From NCBI GenBank assembly GCA_040388665.1, contig JAZKBL010000036.1:1-24840 (forward strand): DNA of 24,840 nucleotides. The letters are read 5' to 3'. The stretch is from DAHVFY01 sp040388665 (GTDB lineage: Bacteria; Chlamydiota; Chlamydiia; Chlamydiales; Rhabdochlamydiaceae). Below the pieces are notes generated by a model, which saw only the letters and a program-made list of their open reading frames with translations, had not been told where the DNA came from and made no database searches. Both the position numbers and the translations under genes were made by a program. Positions 1-7,471 of this stretch are shown here, one piece after another; position 1 is the first letter of the stretch, and the number at the start of each line of letters is the position of its first letter.

Positions 1-28
1 TAAATGGTATTTGAAAATTTTATTTCAA

Positions 29-83
29 GCAAAAGTTGTGGGTAAAAGTATGGACACAAAGACGCAAAGGGAAGAAAAAATTA
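29..83. repeat. Dispersed non-coding repeat, copy 1
   Basis: This stretch reads GTAAAAGTATGGAC at its core, followed by CGCAAAGGGAAGAAAAAA. It matches a second copy at about 20231-20290 over some 55 bases with scattered differences. It abuts the sufS stop codon, so it lies in the 3' flank of that gene. The CTTTGCGTCTTTG-like reverse complement resembles short dispersed repeats seen in several bacterial genomes (from memory). Unlike copy 2, I see no matching inverted arm on its outer side. Nothing else is visible in bases 1-80. Confidence 0.6.
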
Positions 84-1343
84 AGAAAGGAGAATAAGAA
101 TATCTTTTAAAGCTGCGATGAAAAGATCGATTTCGGCGTGAGTGTTGTAGAGAGCAAAAGAGATCCGCGCTGCGGTCTCAACGCCAAATGTACGCAAAGC
201 AGGCTGAGCACACATGTGACCTGTGCGGATCGCAAAGCCTTTTGCATCAAGTAGTGTTCCAAGATCTAAAGAATGCACACCTTCAATAACAAACGTGACG
301 ATCGCCCCTTTTTGAGAAGCTGTTCCTAGGATGCGTAACCTAGAAATCTCTAAAAGCTTCTTTGTTGCATATTCCAAAAGAGATTTCTCCCACATATAGA
401 TATTATGCAAGCCGAGCGTACTTAAATAATCAAGTGCGCAGCCAAGACCGATCACCTCTGCAATCATCGGTGTTCCCGCTTCAAAACGGAGCGGAGGATC
501 TTGATATGTCGTGTGACTAAGGGCTTGTCCAGGAATAATTCCCGGACAAGCCCTCAAAGTTACAGTTTTCACCATGTCACCGCCGCCTTGATAGGGGGGC
601 ATCATTTCCAGAAGTTCTAATTTTCCATAAAGAACACCAATCCCTGTTGGCCCATATGCTTTATGCCCAGAAAAAACAAAAAAATCCGAATCGCTAAATT
701 TCCGTCTAAAGGATGGGANNNNNNNNNNCATCGCCTGCACGTCAACCTGCATATGAGGCGCGCTCTGCGCGCCATCGATCAAAACCTTGGCACCATATTC
801 ATGAGCACGTTTAATGATCTCAGAAACAGGATTCAACGTCCCTGTGACATTAGAAATATGACAAACAGCTACAATCTTGGTGCGCTCGGTTAGAAGTTTT
901 ATATACTCTTCCATGACAAGCTCTCCTCGATCGTTCATCGGGATCACTTTTAGAATGAGATTTTTTCTTTCTGCAAGAAGCTGCCAGGGCACAATGTTAG
1001 AGTGATGCTCCATTTCAGAGATAATGATCTCATCACCCTCTTTTAAAAGACTTCCAAAAGAAGCTGCAACAAGATTAATCCCCTCAGTCGTCCCTCTAGT
1101 AAAGACAATTTCATTCGTAGATCTGGCATTGATAAAATTTTTAACGGTCGTGCGCGCTAAGGAGTATTTGATCGTTGCTTTAGCCGAAAGAGAATAGATC
1201 GCGCGATGGACTGTCCCATATTCTTCCGCATAAAATTGCCTAATGGCCTCAATCACACACGCGGGTTTTTGCGTAGTTGCTGCTGAGTCAAGATAGACAC
1301 CATTATAATGTTTCAGTAGAGGAAAATCATCGCGGCAGTTCAT
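81..1343 (-). CDS. sufS: SufS cysteine desulfurase (class II, PLP-dependent), with assembly gap and in-frame insertions
   Basis: SufS removes sulfur from L-cysteine, leaving alanine and a persulfide that feeds Fe-S cluster assembly on SufBCD. The N-terminus has the family pattern YLDSAATTQKP (residues about 17-27). The PLP lysine is in FSGHK (K228 with the gap counted), and the persulfide cysteine is in RTGHMCAQP (C378). The ATG overlaps the sufD stop codon as ATGA, so translation is probably coupled. It is the last gene of sufBCDS, the order known from Chlamydia. Two oddities: about 14 extra residues at 263-276 encoded by a near-perfect palindrome (520-554), and about 11 extra residues just before the PLP-lysine strand, next to a 10-N gap. 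Both lie in frame, so the gene looks functional, but the gap sequence is unknown. No SufE/SufU sulfur carrier is in the window. Confidence 0.96.
   Translation of the reverse strand: MNCRDDFPLLKHYNGVYLDSAATTQKPACVIEAIRQFYAEEYGTVHRAIYSLSAKATIKYSLARTTVKNFINARSTNEIVFTRGTTEGINLVAASFGSLLKEGDEIIISEMEHHSNIVPWQLLAERKNLILKVIPMNDRGELVMEEYIKLLTERTKIVAVCHISNVTGTLNPVSEIIKRAHEYGAKVLIDGAQSAPHMQVDVQAMXXXXPSFRRKFSDSDFFVFSGHKAYGPTGIGVLYGKLELLEMMPPYQGGGDMVKTVTLRACPGIIPGQALSHTTYQDPPLRFEAGTPMIAEVIGLGCALDYLSTLGLHNIYMWEKSLLEYATKKLLEISRLRILGTASQKGAIVTFVIEGVHSLDLGTLLDAKGFAIRTGHMCAQPALRTFGVETAARISFALYNTHAEIDLFIAALKDILILLS
520..554. repeat. 35-bp palindrome inserted in frame in sufS
   Basis: Arms AGGGCTTGTCC (520-530) and GGACAAGCCCT (544-554) are perfect complements. 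Inside them GGAAT (532-536) and ATTCC (538-542) also pair around a single central base. The only mismatch is 531 against 543. Read in the sufS frame it gives RACPGIIPGQAL, which has no counterpart in the usual SufS sequence between GGGDMV and FEAGTP. This looks like a small mobile palindromic element accommodated in a coding gene. Confidence 0.8.
719..728. other. Assembly gap (10 N) inside sufS
   Basis: Ten consecutive N. The sufS frame reads correctly across it, so the true missing length should equal 1 modulo 3. The gap falls between VDVQAM and the PLP-lysine region. Confidence 0.99.
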
Positions 1344-2595
1344 AAAAGAAGATCCTGCATCTTCTTGCGCACAAAAGACTGGGGAATTTTTTCAATCATT
1401 TCTTGGCAAAATCCATGAATTAAAAGAGCCTTCGCAGCTTTTTCAGAAATACCCCGCGCTTTTAAATAAAAAAGTTCGCTCTCATCCACTTGCGTCATGG
1501 TAGCGCCGTGAGAAGCTTTAACATCATCGGCAAAAATCTCAAGATTAGGCTTACTATTAGCAATCACACGCTCTCCAAGAAGCAAATGTTTATTGAGTTG
1601 ATAGGCCTCTGTCTTCTGAGCCTCTTTCTGCACATAAATTTTCCCTTCAAAGCTGGATTTGCTACGCTCATCTAAAACACCTTTAAAAAGCTGCATGGAG
1701 CGGCAATGCGGCGCTTCATGATGCATCACAACGTGCGTATGAGCCTCTCTCCGATCTTTTAACATCCAAATCCCTTGAAGGGTTGCATCAGCAGCTTCTC
1801 CGCTTAAAGTCGCATGATAATCCTGCCGCACAGTTTCAGCTCCCGTTGTCACACTCACAACATAAAGCTTACTGTTTTTTTNNNNNNNNNNNNNNNNNGC
1901 AAAGATTCAAAGAACCAATCAGTACTCTTAAGACCATAATGGAGCTGTGTTTGCCTTAGACTTGCTCCTTCTTCAAGGGCAATATCTGTCAAACCGCTAA
2001 CCCATGAAGCCGCGTCACCCTGACTTTGCACAGTCGTGATCAGATCTAACTCTGAAAAAGCTCCCATAAAAAGATGCGTACGAGGCCGTGACACTCTAGA
2101 GCCTGTAAAAATATGATGGCACTGCACAGGTTGAAGAATCGCTTGCTTAGGAGGTACGTAAATGAACACACCTGCATCATGAAGCGCAGCATTTAAGGAG
2201 GCAAAAGGATCCTTCTCTTCCTGGAGAGTACGCGCAAATCGATTCTTAAGAAAATGACCGTAAGTTGTCATCGCACAGCCAAGCGGAAGAACAACTATTC
2301 CTTGAGGAATTTTGGAAAGAGCAGGCACATAGCAGCCATTGACGAAAATGATGTGAGAGCTTTGACATTCAGGATAAATATGCTCTAGATACTCAGGCGC
2401 TATCACAATATTTGATTCTTCAAAATGACCTGCATAGAGCGTACTTAAAGAAATATAACGAAACGCTTCTGTCTTTTTATCCGGCAGTCCAAGAGTTTGA
2501 AAACGCGCCCATCCAAGCCGTCTTAAACTTTCAAGGTTATCCGCTGAAGATACTCGAATAAAACGCTCTTTAAGAGCCTCTTTTAGCTTATCCAT
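1340..2595 (-). CDS. sufD: SufD, Fe-S cluster scaffold subunit (one gene split by an assembly gap)
   Basis: SufD pairs with SufB and the ATPase SufC in the cytosolic SufBC2D complex that builds Fe-S clusters. The N-terminal half (1855-2595) begins MDKLKEALKERFIRV and runs to DWFFESL. The C-terminal half (1340-1858) contains the conserved stretches REAHTHVVMHHEAPHCRS, FEGKIYVQKEAQKTEAYQLN and KPNLEIFADDVKASHGAT, which belong to the SufB/SufD core fold. The two halves are in different frames only because of the 17-N gap. On the far side the frame reads KNSKLYVVSVTTG directly into the C-terminal half, so the real gap length must be a multiple of 3. Total length, about 418 residues, fits SufD. 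The start overlaps sufC by 13 bases and the stop overlaps sufS by 4. I regard it as one intact gene, not a pseudogene. Confidence 0.9.
1882..1898. other. Assembly gap (17 N) inside sufD
   Basis: Seventeen N. The reading frames on the two sides disagree by one base, so the N count is wrong; a missing length divisible by 3 restores one SufD frame. Confidence 0.99.
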
Positions 2596-3320
2596 TCATA
2601 CCCTTTAGCCTCTAGTTCCAAAGCAAGATCAGCCCCGCCGGAATGAACAATTTTGCCATCTACCATGACATGAACATGATGAGGCTTAATGTAATCTAAT
2701 AAACGCTGGTAATGAGTAATCAAAAGGATTCCGCGTTCATCTGATAGAAGATGATTCACCCCATTTGCCACAATACGGATCGCGTCAATATCAAGTCCGG
2801 AATCAGTTTCATCAAGAATGGCGAAAGTAGGCTCTAAGACTGCCATCTGCAAAATTTCGTTTTTCTTTTTTTCCCCGCCGGAAAATCCTTCATTCAGATT
2901 GCGTGTCTTAAACTCTGACTTCATCTCCATAAGCGCCATTTTCTCTGCTAGCTTAACAGCAAAAGCCTCAACAGACAGCACTTCTTGATGACGCGCTTTA
3001 GCGCACGCATTATACGCTGTATGCAAAAACTGAACGTTTGTGATCCCTGCAATTTCTAAAGGGTACTGAAAGCTCATAAAAAGACCAAGATGAGCGCGTT
3101 CTTCAGGATCTAACTCTAAAATGTTCTGCCCTTTAAACCAGACCTCTCCCGACTCAACAACATAAGAAGGATCTCCCGCTAACACCTTCGCTAAAGTGGA
3201 TTTACCAGCACCATTAGGTCCCATGATCGCATGAATCTCTCCTGGCTTTACATGAAGAGAAAATCCTTTCAAAATCTGCTTGCTTTCAATCGATGCATGT
3301 AAATCTTTAATTTCTATCAT
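2583..3320 (-). CDS. sufC: SufC, Fe-S assembly ABC-type ATPase
   Basis: SufC is the cytosolic ABC ATPase that drives SufBD during Fe-S cluster assembly. All ABC motifs are visible in its 245 residues: Walker A GPNGAGKST (34-42), the signature FSGGEKKKNEI (about 146-156, with the SufC-typical run of lysines), Walker B plus D-loop FAILDETDSGLD, and the switch histidine in LLITHYQRLL. The length matches the family. It starts 3 bases after the sufB stop and ends 13 bases inside sufD, so the operon is translationally compact. An AGGATAGG-like purine stretch precedes the ATG. There is no transmembrane partner gene, as expected for SufC rather than a transporter. Confidence 0.97.
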   Translation of the reverse strand: MIEIKDLHASIESKQILKGFSLHVKPGEIHAIMGPNGAGKSTLAKVLAGDPSYVVESGEVWFKGQNILELDPEERAHLGLFMSFQYPLEIAGITNVQFLHTAYNACAKARHQEVLSVEAFAVKLAEKMALMEMKSEFKTRNLNEGFSGGEKKKNEILQMAVLEPTFAILDETDSGLDIDAIRIVANGVNHLLSDERGILLITHYQRLLDYIKPHHVHVMVDGKIVHSGGADLALELEAKGYEWIS

Positions 3321-3323
3321 AAC

Positions 3324-4763
3324 CTATCCTACGGAGTTTTCTAGTTTAAGAGTTAAAAGCTTTTGCGCTTCCACAGCAAACTCCAAAGGAAGTTCTTTGA
3401 AAACCTCTTTGCAAAAACCATTGACAATCATATTAATCGCATCTTCTTTAGACATTCCTCTCGTTTGCAGATAAAACAGCTGTTCTTCATTCATTTTCGA
3501 TGTCGACGCTTCATGCTCTACATGCGCTGTGTGGTTCCCTGTTTCTATATAAGGAAATGTGTTCGCAGAACAACTATTACCAACAAGCATAGAGTCACAT
3601 TGTGTGTAATTGCGCGCACCTCTAGCACGTGGAGCTACTTTAACAAGTCCGCGGTAGGTATTATGCGATAGGTCCGCTGAAATCCCTTTAGAAACAATTG
3701 TCGAACGGGTGTTATTGCCAAGATGGATCATCTTTGTACCCGTGTCCGCTTGCATTTTACCGTTTGTCAAAGCGACAGAATAAAAAGCACCAACGCTTTC
3801 ATCACCTTGCAGAATACAACTTGGATACTTCCATGTGATTGCAGCACCGGCTTCTACTTGCGTCCACGAAATTTTAGAACGCACTCCCTGGCAACGCCCC
3901 CGCTTCGTGACGAAATTATAAATGCCGCCAGCACCTGTCTCTCTATTGCCCGAATACCAATTTTGAACAGTTGAGTATTTAATCTCTGCTCTATCTAAAG
4001 CAATGAGCTCAACCACTGCCGCATGAAGTTGGTTATTATCGTATGCAGGCGCTGTACAGCCTTCCAAATAGCTCACATACGAATCATCTTCAGCAATGAT
4101 CAACGTACGCTCAAACTGTCCCGACTCTTTATCATTAATGCGGAAATAAGTAGAAAGCTCGATCGGACTACGTACACCTTTTGGAATATAAACAAAAGAA
4201 CCATCAGAAAAAACAGCGGAATTGAGCGCTGCGTAAAAATTATCGCCAATAGGAACAACGCTTCCCAAATATTTTTCAATCAATTCTGGATAAAGATGAA
4301 CGGCCTCTGAAATTGGACAAAGAACAACACCTGCTTCTTTCAACGTCTTATGAAATGTCGTTCCTAAAGAAACAGAATCAAAAACAACGTCGACGGCAAC
4401 ATTAGCAAGGCGCATTTGCTCATCTAAAGGAATGCCCAGCTTCTCAAAAGTACGTAAGATCTCAGGATCCACCTCATTTAAAGAACTTAATTGCTGCTTT
4501 TTCTTAGGTGCGGAATAGTAGCAAATATTTTGAAAGTCAATCCGCGGGTAATTCACATTTGCCCACGAAGGCTCTTTCATCTGAAGCCATCTTTCATAGG
4601 CTTTCAAACGAAAATTTAACAAGAACTCAGGCTCCCCTTTTTTCGCTGAAATGAGCCGGATCGTTTCTTCAGAGAGCCCTTTTGGGATCGCATCTGTTTC
4701 AATCTCAGTGACAAAGCCGTACTTATAGTCCGACCGTATTTTTAAAATTTCTTCTGTATCCAT
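3324..4763 (-). CDS. sufB: SufB, Fe-S cluster scaffold subunit
   Basis: SufB is the scaffold on which Fe-S clusters are built and the acceptor of SufS-derived sulfur. The 479-residue length is standard for SufB. Family stretches visible include YKYGFVTEIETDAIPKGLSE at the N-terminus, YIPKGVRSPIELSTYFRIN in the middle, and ARGARNYTQCDSML near residue 390. The cysteine in the last motif corresponds to the essential sulfur-accepting cysteine of E. coli SufB (family knowledge). The C-terminal part EHEASTSKMNEEQLFYLQ is also diagnostic. It is the first gene of sufBCDS. A candidate promoter lies only a few bases upstream, so the mRNA leader would be very short, and no strong Shine-Dalgarno sequence is seen. 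Confidence 0.97.
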   Translation of the reverse strand: MDTEEILKIRSDYKYGFVTEIETDAIPKGLSEETIRLISAKKGEPEFLLNFRLKAYERWLQMKEPSWANVNYPRIDFQNICYYSAPKKKQQLSSLNEVDPEILRTFEKLGIPLDEQMRLANVAVDVVFDSVSLGTTFHKTLKEAGVVLCPISEAVHLYPELIEKYLGSVVPIGDNFYAALNSAVFSDGSFVYIPKGVRSPIELSTYFRINDKESGQFERTLIIAEDDSYVSYLEGCTAPAYDNNQLHAAVVELIALDRAEIKYSTVQNWYSGNRETGAGGIYNFVTKRGRCQGVRSKISWTQVEAGAAITWKYPSCILQGDESVGAFYSVALTNGKMQADTGTKMIHLGNNTRSTIVSKGISADLSHNTYRGLVKVAPRARGARNYTQCDSMLVGNSCSANTFPYIETGNHTAHVEHEASTSKMNEEQLFYLQTRGMSKEDAINMIVNGFCKEVFKELPLEFAVEAQKLLTLKLENSVG

Positions 4764-4776
4764 AGATTATAGAGGG

Positions 4777-4806
4777 ATAATACCTCAAAAAAGACTTAAA
4801 TCTCAA
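4777..4806 (-). promoter_or_regulatory. Candidate sigma70-type promoter for sufBCDS
   Basis: Read on the minus strand: -35 TTGAGA (4801-4806), an 18-base spacer, and -10 TATTAT (4777-4782). Transcription would start around 4770, leaving a leader of only about 7 bases before the sufB ATG at 4763. A second TATAAT-like word lies even nearer the ATG but has no suitable -35. Position and quality support it; no experimental evidence. Confidence 0.45.
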
Positions 4807-5035
4807 GCTCCATTGAGGATAAATCCAATCTCATGGAATTAGAGCGATTAAGGAAAAAAAGACACCCAACAAAAAGGCAAAAGATCTTCTCAAGCAGCTG
4901 CCGAAGCTTTGTCAAATTCAAGCCTTTAAAACATTTCAATAAGACCATTTTTTTGTTTTTTAAATCATTTACTTCCAGCTAGTTACGCAAATACAACCTT
5001 ATTTTAACTAACTTTATATTATCTTTAAAATAAAA
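4807..5035. other. Intergenic region between sufB and the 137-residue gene
   Basis: This AT-rich stretch separates divergent genes. It contains one short open frame, 4833-4982 on the plus strand (49 residues, very basic, beginning MELERLRKKRHPTKRQK), without a convincing ribosome-binding site, so I do not call it a gene. The word AGTTACGCAA at 4981-4990 recurs at 5553-5562. I see no RNA gene. Confidence 0.5.
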
Positions 5036-5070
5036 TGTTATACTTAAGCATGTAATAACAACAAAAAGAG
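5036..5070 (+). promoter_or_regulatory. Extended -10 promoter and ribosome-binding site of the 137-residue gene
   Basis: TGTTATACT at 5036-5044 is an extended -10 element (TGnTATACT). The -35 region is only AT-rich. AAGAG at 5066-5070 lies 7 bases before the ATG at 5078 and acts as a plausible Shine-Dalgarno. Together they support expression of the small orphan gene. Confidence 0.4.
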
Positions 5071-5077
5071 TTTAATT

Positions 5078-5491
5078 ATGATAACAAATGAAATTATAAA
5101 CCATATCGCTCAAGGCAATGATATTATTATCAATAACCTTGGAGAAGTGAGTAAAGCAACATTCATAGACAAAATTATAAATACCTTTACGCGCTGCGTT
5201 AATTCAAAAGAAGCCATCAAAAAAGCTCTAGAAACGCTTGCTTTACATAGCAGCAACGAACTACCTTATGAAGACCTTTGTATCAATCTGATAGCTTTGC
5301 AAGCCTTATCCGGTAAAGCGCATAAGATCAACGACTATCTGACTAACAATACGTTAGCATGGCAAATAGAAGATATCCGAGATACTCTCAAGCAACCTAA
5401 TTATCAAAAAATTCGCAAAGTCAAAGAAGATTTGAAAAAAGAACAACACGTTAGAATACAAAGAAATCTGATGTTTGCTCGCATCAGCTAA
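5078..5491 (+). CDS. Hypothetical protein, 137 residues
   Basis: I do not recognise a family. The protein is soluble-looking, with no signal peptide or membrane segment. It appears largely helical, with a lysine-rich C-terminal part (IRKVKEDLKKEQHVRIQRN) that could form a charged helix. The N-terminus is rich in Ile and Asn (MITNEIINHIAQGNDIIINN). The start is supported by AAGAG 7 bases upstream and an extended -10 element. It stands alone, divergent from sufB and convergent with argS. Its sequence is flanked by 10-bp direct repeats (4981-4990 and 5553-5562), so it might be an inserted cassette. It could be a lineage-specific small effector or regulator, but nothing in the sequence decides this. 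Confidence 0.6.
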   Translation: MITNEIINHIAQGNDIIINNLGEVSKATFIDKIINTFTRCVNSKEAIKKALETLALHSSNELPYEDLCINLIALQALSGKAHKINDYLTNNTLAWQIEDIRDTLKQPNYQKIRKVKEDLKKEQHVRIQRNLMFARIS

Positions 5492-5496
5492 CATTA

Positions 5497-5567
5497 GACA
5501 TCTTACGTAGCTCCATTTGCTTGCTAAAATTGTCTTTTTTTGAGCAAAGCCGAGTTACGCAAGTCTA
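5497..5567. terminator. Imperfect stem-loop between convergent genes (possible bidirectional terminator)
   Basis: AGACATCTTACGTAGCTC pairs imperfectly with GAGTTACGCAAGTCT, and inside them GCTTGCT faces AGCAAAGC around a T-rich stretch (seven T). It lies between the stops of the 137-residue gene and argS, which face each other. The pairing has bulges, so the call is tentative. Confidence 0.3.
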
Positions 5568-7310
5568 TTACATACGGTCTAGAGTCTTAAGACCGAGAAG
5601 ATGGAGTCCCTGAGAGAGAACACGAGCGGTTAGCTCGCAAAGAAGCAAACGGCTTTGCTCTTCAGGGACGCCTTCCACTCTACAATCGCGGAAAAAAGCA
5701 TGAAATTTTTCTGCAAGTTCATACAAGTAATCACAGAGACGATTAGGTAATAGTTCACGCTCGACGTGAGCTAATGCTTCCCCAAATTGACGCAAATGAA
5801 GCGCGAGCGCAATTTCTGTAGGATGCTTCAGTACGATCTCTTGACGCAAAGAAATTTCCTTACCAACCTTTCTCTTAATCCCTTGAACGCGCACATAAGC
5901 ATAAAGAAGAAACGCTGCAGTATTGCCCTCAAAACGGAGCATTCTTTCATAGCTGAAAAAATAATCTTTCAAGCGATTGCAGGATAGATCTGCATACTTA
6001 ACAGCATCAATACCAAGAATGCGTGCTAAAGTGTCTATTTCTTCATCTGAAAGCTCTGGCAATCGCTCTTTCATGATTTTTTTGGCCTGCGTTACAGCTT
6101 CTAACAGAAGATCAATCAATTTTTCCGTTTCTCCAGAACGGGTTTTGAATTTTTTGCCATCAGGCCCTAAAACAACGCCAAAAGGAACATGATTAAAAAT
6201 GATTTTTTCAGGATCCAAATAACCGGCTTTTTTAGCAGCAAGAACCAGCATCTGAAAATGTAAAATCTGTCCGGCATCTGTGACAACAATGATTCGGTCC
6301 GCTTTTTCCACATCAACACGATGACGCAGTGCTGCGAGGTCTGTCGTGTCGTAGTTGTAGCCCCCATCTGACTTCTGCACAATCATCGGAAGAGGGGTGC
6401 CCTCTCTTGTTTCAAATCCTTCTAAAAAGATGCACTTAGCTCCATCAGAAATCTCTATAAGTCCTTTTTTAGTTAAATCAGTAATGACATCTTGAAGATA
6501 GGGATTATAAAAAGATTCACCGCGCTCGGTTAATTTAACATCAAGAAGATCGTAGATCTCCTGATAGGAGCGTCTAGAAATTTCACAAATCATCTTCCAT
6601 GCGCGCAAAGAAGCTGAGTCTCCCCCTTGAAGGGCGACTACCTGCAATTGTGCACGTTTTTTAAATTCAACTTCATCATCAAAACGTTTTTTTGATGCAC
6701 GGTACCACTGCATTAACATCGGCAAATCAGCTTGCACTTTGCCTTCAAGAACATCGGGCGCTGTATCTTGCATGTACGTAATCAACATACCGAACTGCGT
6801 TCCCCAATCCCCAATATGATTTAAGCGAAGCACATCATGCCCTAAAAATTCAAAAACTCTCGCAAGACAATCTCCAATGATTGTGGAACGAAGATGTCCT
6901 ACATGCAGCTCTTTGGCGACATTTGGCGAAGAAAATTCAACAATCACCCTCTCTTGGTGCTCCGGGAGCGCTATCCCGAGTCTTGAAGAGCGCACCATTT
7001 CTGTCACTTGAGAAGAAAGAAATTCTGCGCTAAGTGTAATATTAATAAATCCTGGACCTGCAATTTCAATGTTTTCAATTCCATCTTGATTAAAACCTGC
7101 AACGATTTTTTCAGCAACCAGCCGAGGGGATGTTTTTAACGCTTTAGCAAGCTTTAATGGATTATTGCATTGATAATGCCCAAACTGGGCATTTGAGATA
7201 GGCGCTATCTCAGGAATGAGCAGATCTGAGGATAATTCTTCTTGAGAAAAAGCGCTTTGCATTGCATCGTACGCCCTTTTTTGCAAAAGTACAATAATAT
7301 TAGTCAACAT
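5568..7310 (-). CDS. argS: Arginyl-tRNA synthetase
   Basis: ArgS charges tRNA-Arg with arginine using ATP in the cytosol. It is a class I synthetase: the HIGH motif is HVGH (136-139) in PNVAKELHVGHLRSTIIGD, and the KMSKS position carries KFKTRSGE (around residue 380), the degenerate form usual in bacterial ArgS. The N-terminal additional domain (residues about 1-110, with GHYQCNNPLKLAK and AGPGFINI) and the C-terminal helical anticodon-binding domain ending GLHLLGLKTLDRM are both present, so the 580 residues are complete. It lies 140 bases downstream of the leucine-dehydrogenase-type gene on the same strand. The only Shine-Dalgarno candidate (AGGG, in GATAGGGCTCATG) sits inside the outer arm of a large inverted repeat, which could limit its translation. 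Confidence 0.97.
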   Translation of the reverse strand: MLTNIIVLLQKRAYDAMQSAFSQEELSSDLLIPEIAPISNAQFGHYQCNNPLKLAKALKTSPRLVAEKIVAGFNQDGIENIEIAGPGFINITLSAEFLSSQVTEMVRSSRLGIALPEHQERVIVEFSSPNVAKELHVGHLRSTIIGDCLARVFEFLGHDVLRLNHIGDWGTQFGMLITYMQDTAPDVLEGKVQADLPMLMQWYRASKKRFDDEVEFKKRAQLQVVALQGGDSASLRAWKMICEISRRSYQEIYDLLDVKLTERGESFYNPYLQDVITDLTKKGLIEISDGAKCIFLEGFETREGTPLPMIVQKSDGGYNYDTTDLAALRHRVDVEKADRIIVVTDAGQILHFQMLVLAAKKAGYLDPEKIIFNHVPFGVVLGPDGKKFKTRSGETEKLIDLLLEAVTQAKKIMKERLPELSDEEIDTLARILGIDAVKYADLSCNRLKDYFFSYERMLRFEGNTAAFLLYAYVRVQGIKRKVGKEISLRQEIVLKHPTEIALALHLRQFGEALAHVERELLPNRLCDYLYELAEKFHAFFRDCRVEGVPEEQSRLLLCELTARVLSQGLHLLGLKTLDRM

Positions 7311-7471
7311 GAGCCCTATCCCACTATTTCAAGATTTTGATTTTTGATGGATTTTTTTCTATTTTTCAGAACTTTTTTGCGAGACATACTTGAAAAGTAG
7401 ACCAAAAAGAAGTTCTGAAAAATAGGACAAAAGACGCAAAAAGCGAATTCTTAGAATAGTGGAATAGGCTC
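7311..7471. repeat. Large inverted repeat between the dehydrogenase gene and argS
   Basis: Arms of about 62 bases (7311-7374 and 7410-7471) are imperfect complements around a loop of about 35 bases. The innermost 16 bp are perfect: CTATTTTTCAGAACTT (7359-7374) with AAGTTCTGAAAAATAG (7410-7425). The outermost part pairs GAGCCC-TATCCCACTATT (from 7311) with AATAGTGGAATAGGCTC (ending 7471) with few mismatches. The right arm includes the last six codons and stop of the upstream gene, and the left arm includes the argS ribosome-binding region. It may be a MITE-like palindrome, an mRNA processing or attenuation hairpin, or both. Confidence 0.8.

Noticed and set aside
663..893. A 76-residue open frame on the plus strand across the sufS gap
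   Set aside because: It is the complement of conserved sufS sequence, runs through the N gap and has no ribosome-binding site.
4833..4982. A 49-residue basic open frame in the sufB upstream region
   Set aside because: No good ribosome-binding site or promoter is visible; AT-rich DNA with poly-A gives Lys-rich frames by chance.
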